From Ophiothrix spiculata (Eukaryota > Echinodermata > Ophiuroidea > Amphilepidida > Ophiotrichidae): a stretch of DNA of 51,938 nt. Below the pieces are notes generated by a model, which was not told the DNA's origin, did no database searches, and saw only the letters and a list, made by a program, of their open reading frames with translations. The stretch is taken from NCBI GenBank assembly GCA_000969725.1, contig JXSR01S005519.1; one strand, written 5' to 3'. The translations under genes and the position numbers were made by a program. Positions within the stretch are counted from its first letter, which is position 1, and each line of letters starts with the position of its first letter. Of the stretch, positions 51,753 to 51,938 are shown one piece after another.

Positions 51753-51938
51753 AAGGTGTATACATATGGGGTTGGTGCGTCACGCTTAGAATTTGTATCT
51801 ACTCTTTCATCATTTATCGTACGATTGTGAAAATCGCCGTGTTGATGTGGTTCCGGGGGGCGAATAATTCTATGGATCATTTTTGTGATTTTTAGGTTTG
51901 GAAGTCTCCGTTTTTGGCCAAAAAAACAAATTTTCTGG

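Overview
This is a stretch of nuclear genome from an animal with introns. It is AT-rich, most of it is intron or intergenic DNA, and it is crowded with small transposon relics. Two conserved genes are recognisable, both on the + strand. The mix of tRNA-derived SINEs, RTE-like and L2/CR1-like LINE ends and many fold-back DNA elements fits a marine invertebrate, probably a non-vertebrate deuterostome (hemichordate, echinoderm or lancelet). I cannot settle the phylum from sequence alone.

Gene 1 (2594-24265) is the 3' part of DYNC2I1/WDR60, an intermediate chain of the dynein-2 motor that drives retrograde intraflagellar transport in cilia. Twenty exons, all with GT-AG borders, join in one frame to give 662 residues and a stop. 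They include a 16-nt microexon. The 5' exons lie before the window. The last exon is followed by at least five decaying tandem copies of itself in the presumed 3' UTR.

Gene 2 (39848 to beyond the window) is an ATXN7L3/Sgf11 homologue, a subunit of the SAGA deubiquitinase module. Two exons are secure: the N-terminal helix region and the Sgf11-type zinc finger. A first coding exon at 39848-39940 is plausible but less certain. Exon 2 is also followed by two decayed tandem copies of itself, the last one broken by a hAT-like element.

The introns of gene 1 hold SINEs, two LINE 3' ends and many MITEs or palindromes. The interval 24.9-39.8 kb holds no gene I can support. It contains several MITE families, three nested insertions and a 45-bp minisatellite of about 23 copies (36.5-37.6 kb) that creates long spurious ORFs on both strands. 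The long first intron of gene 2 contains an L2/CR1-like LINE relic split by a TTAA-flanked MITE, and a 2.5-kb inverted repeat whose arms each carry three tandem units of about 355 bp.

No CRISPR array, rRNA or functional tRNA gene was seen. The most unusual signals are the exon-seeded tandem duplications in both genes, the 2.5-kb composite palindrome, the nested insertions that can be dated by rejoining their targets, and a pair of histone-type 3' stem-loops 100 bp apart in an intron of gene 1.
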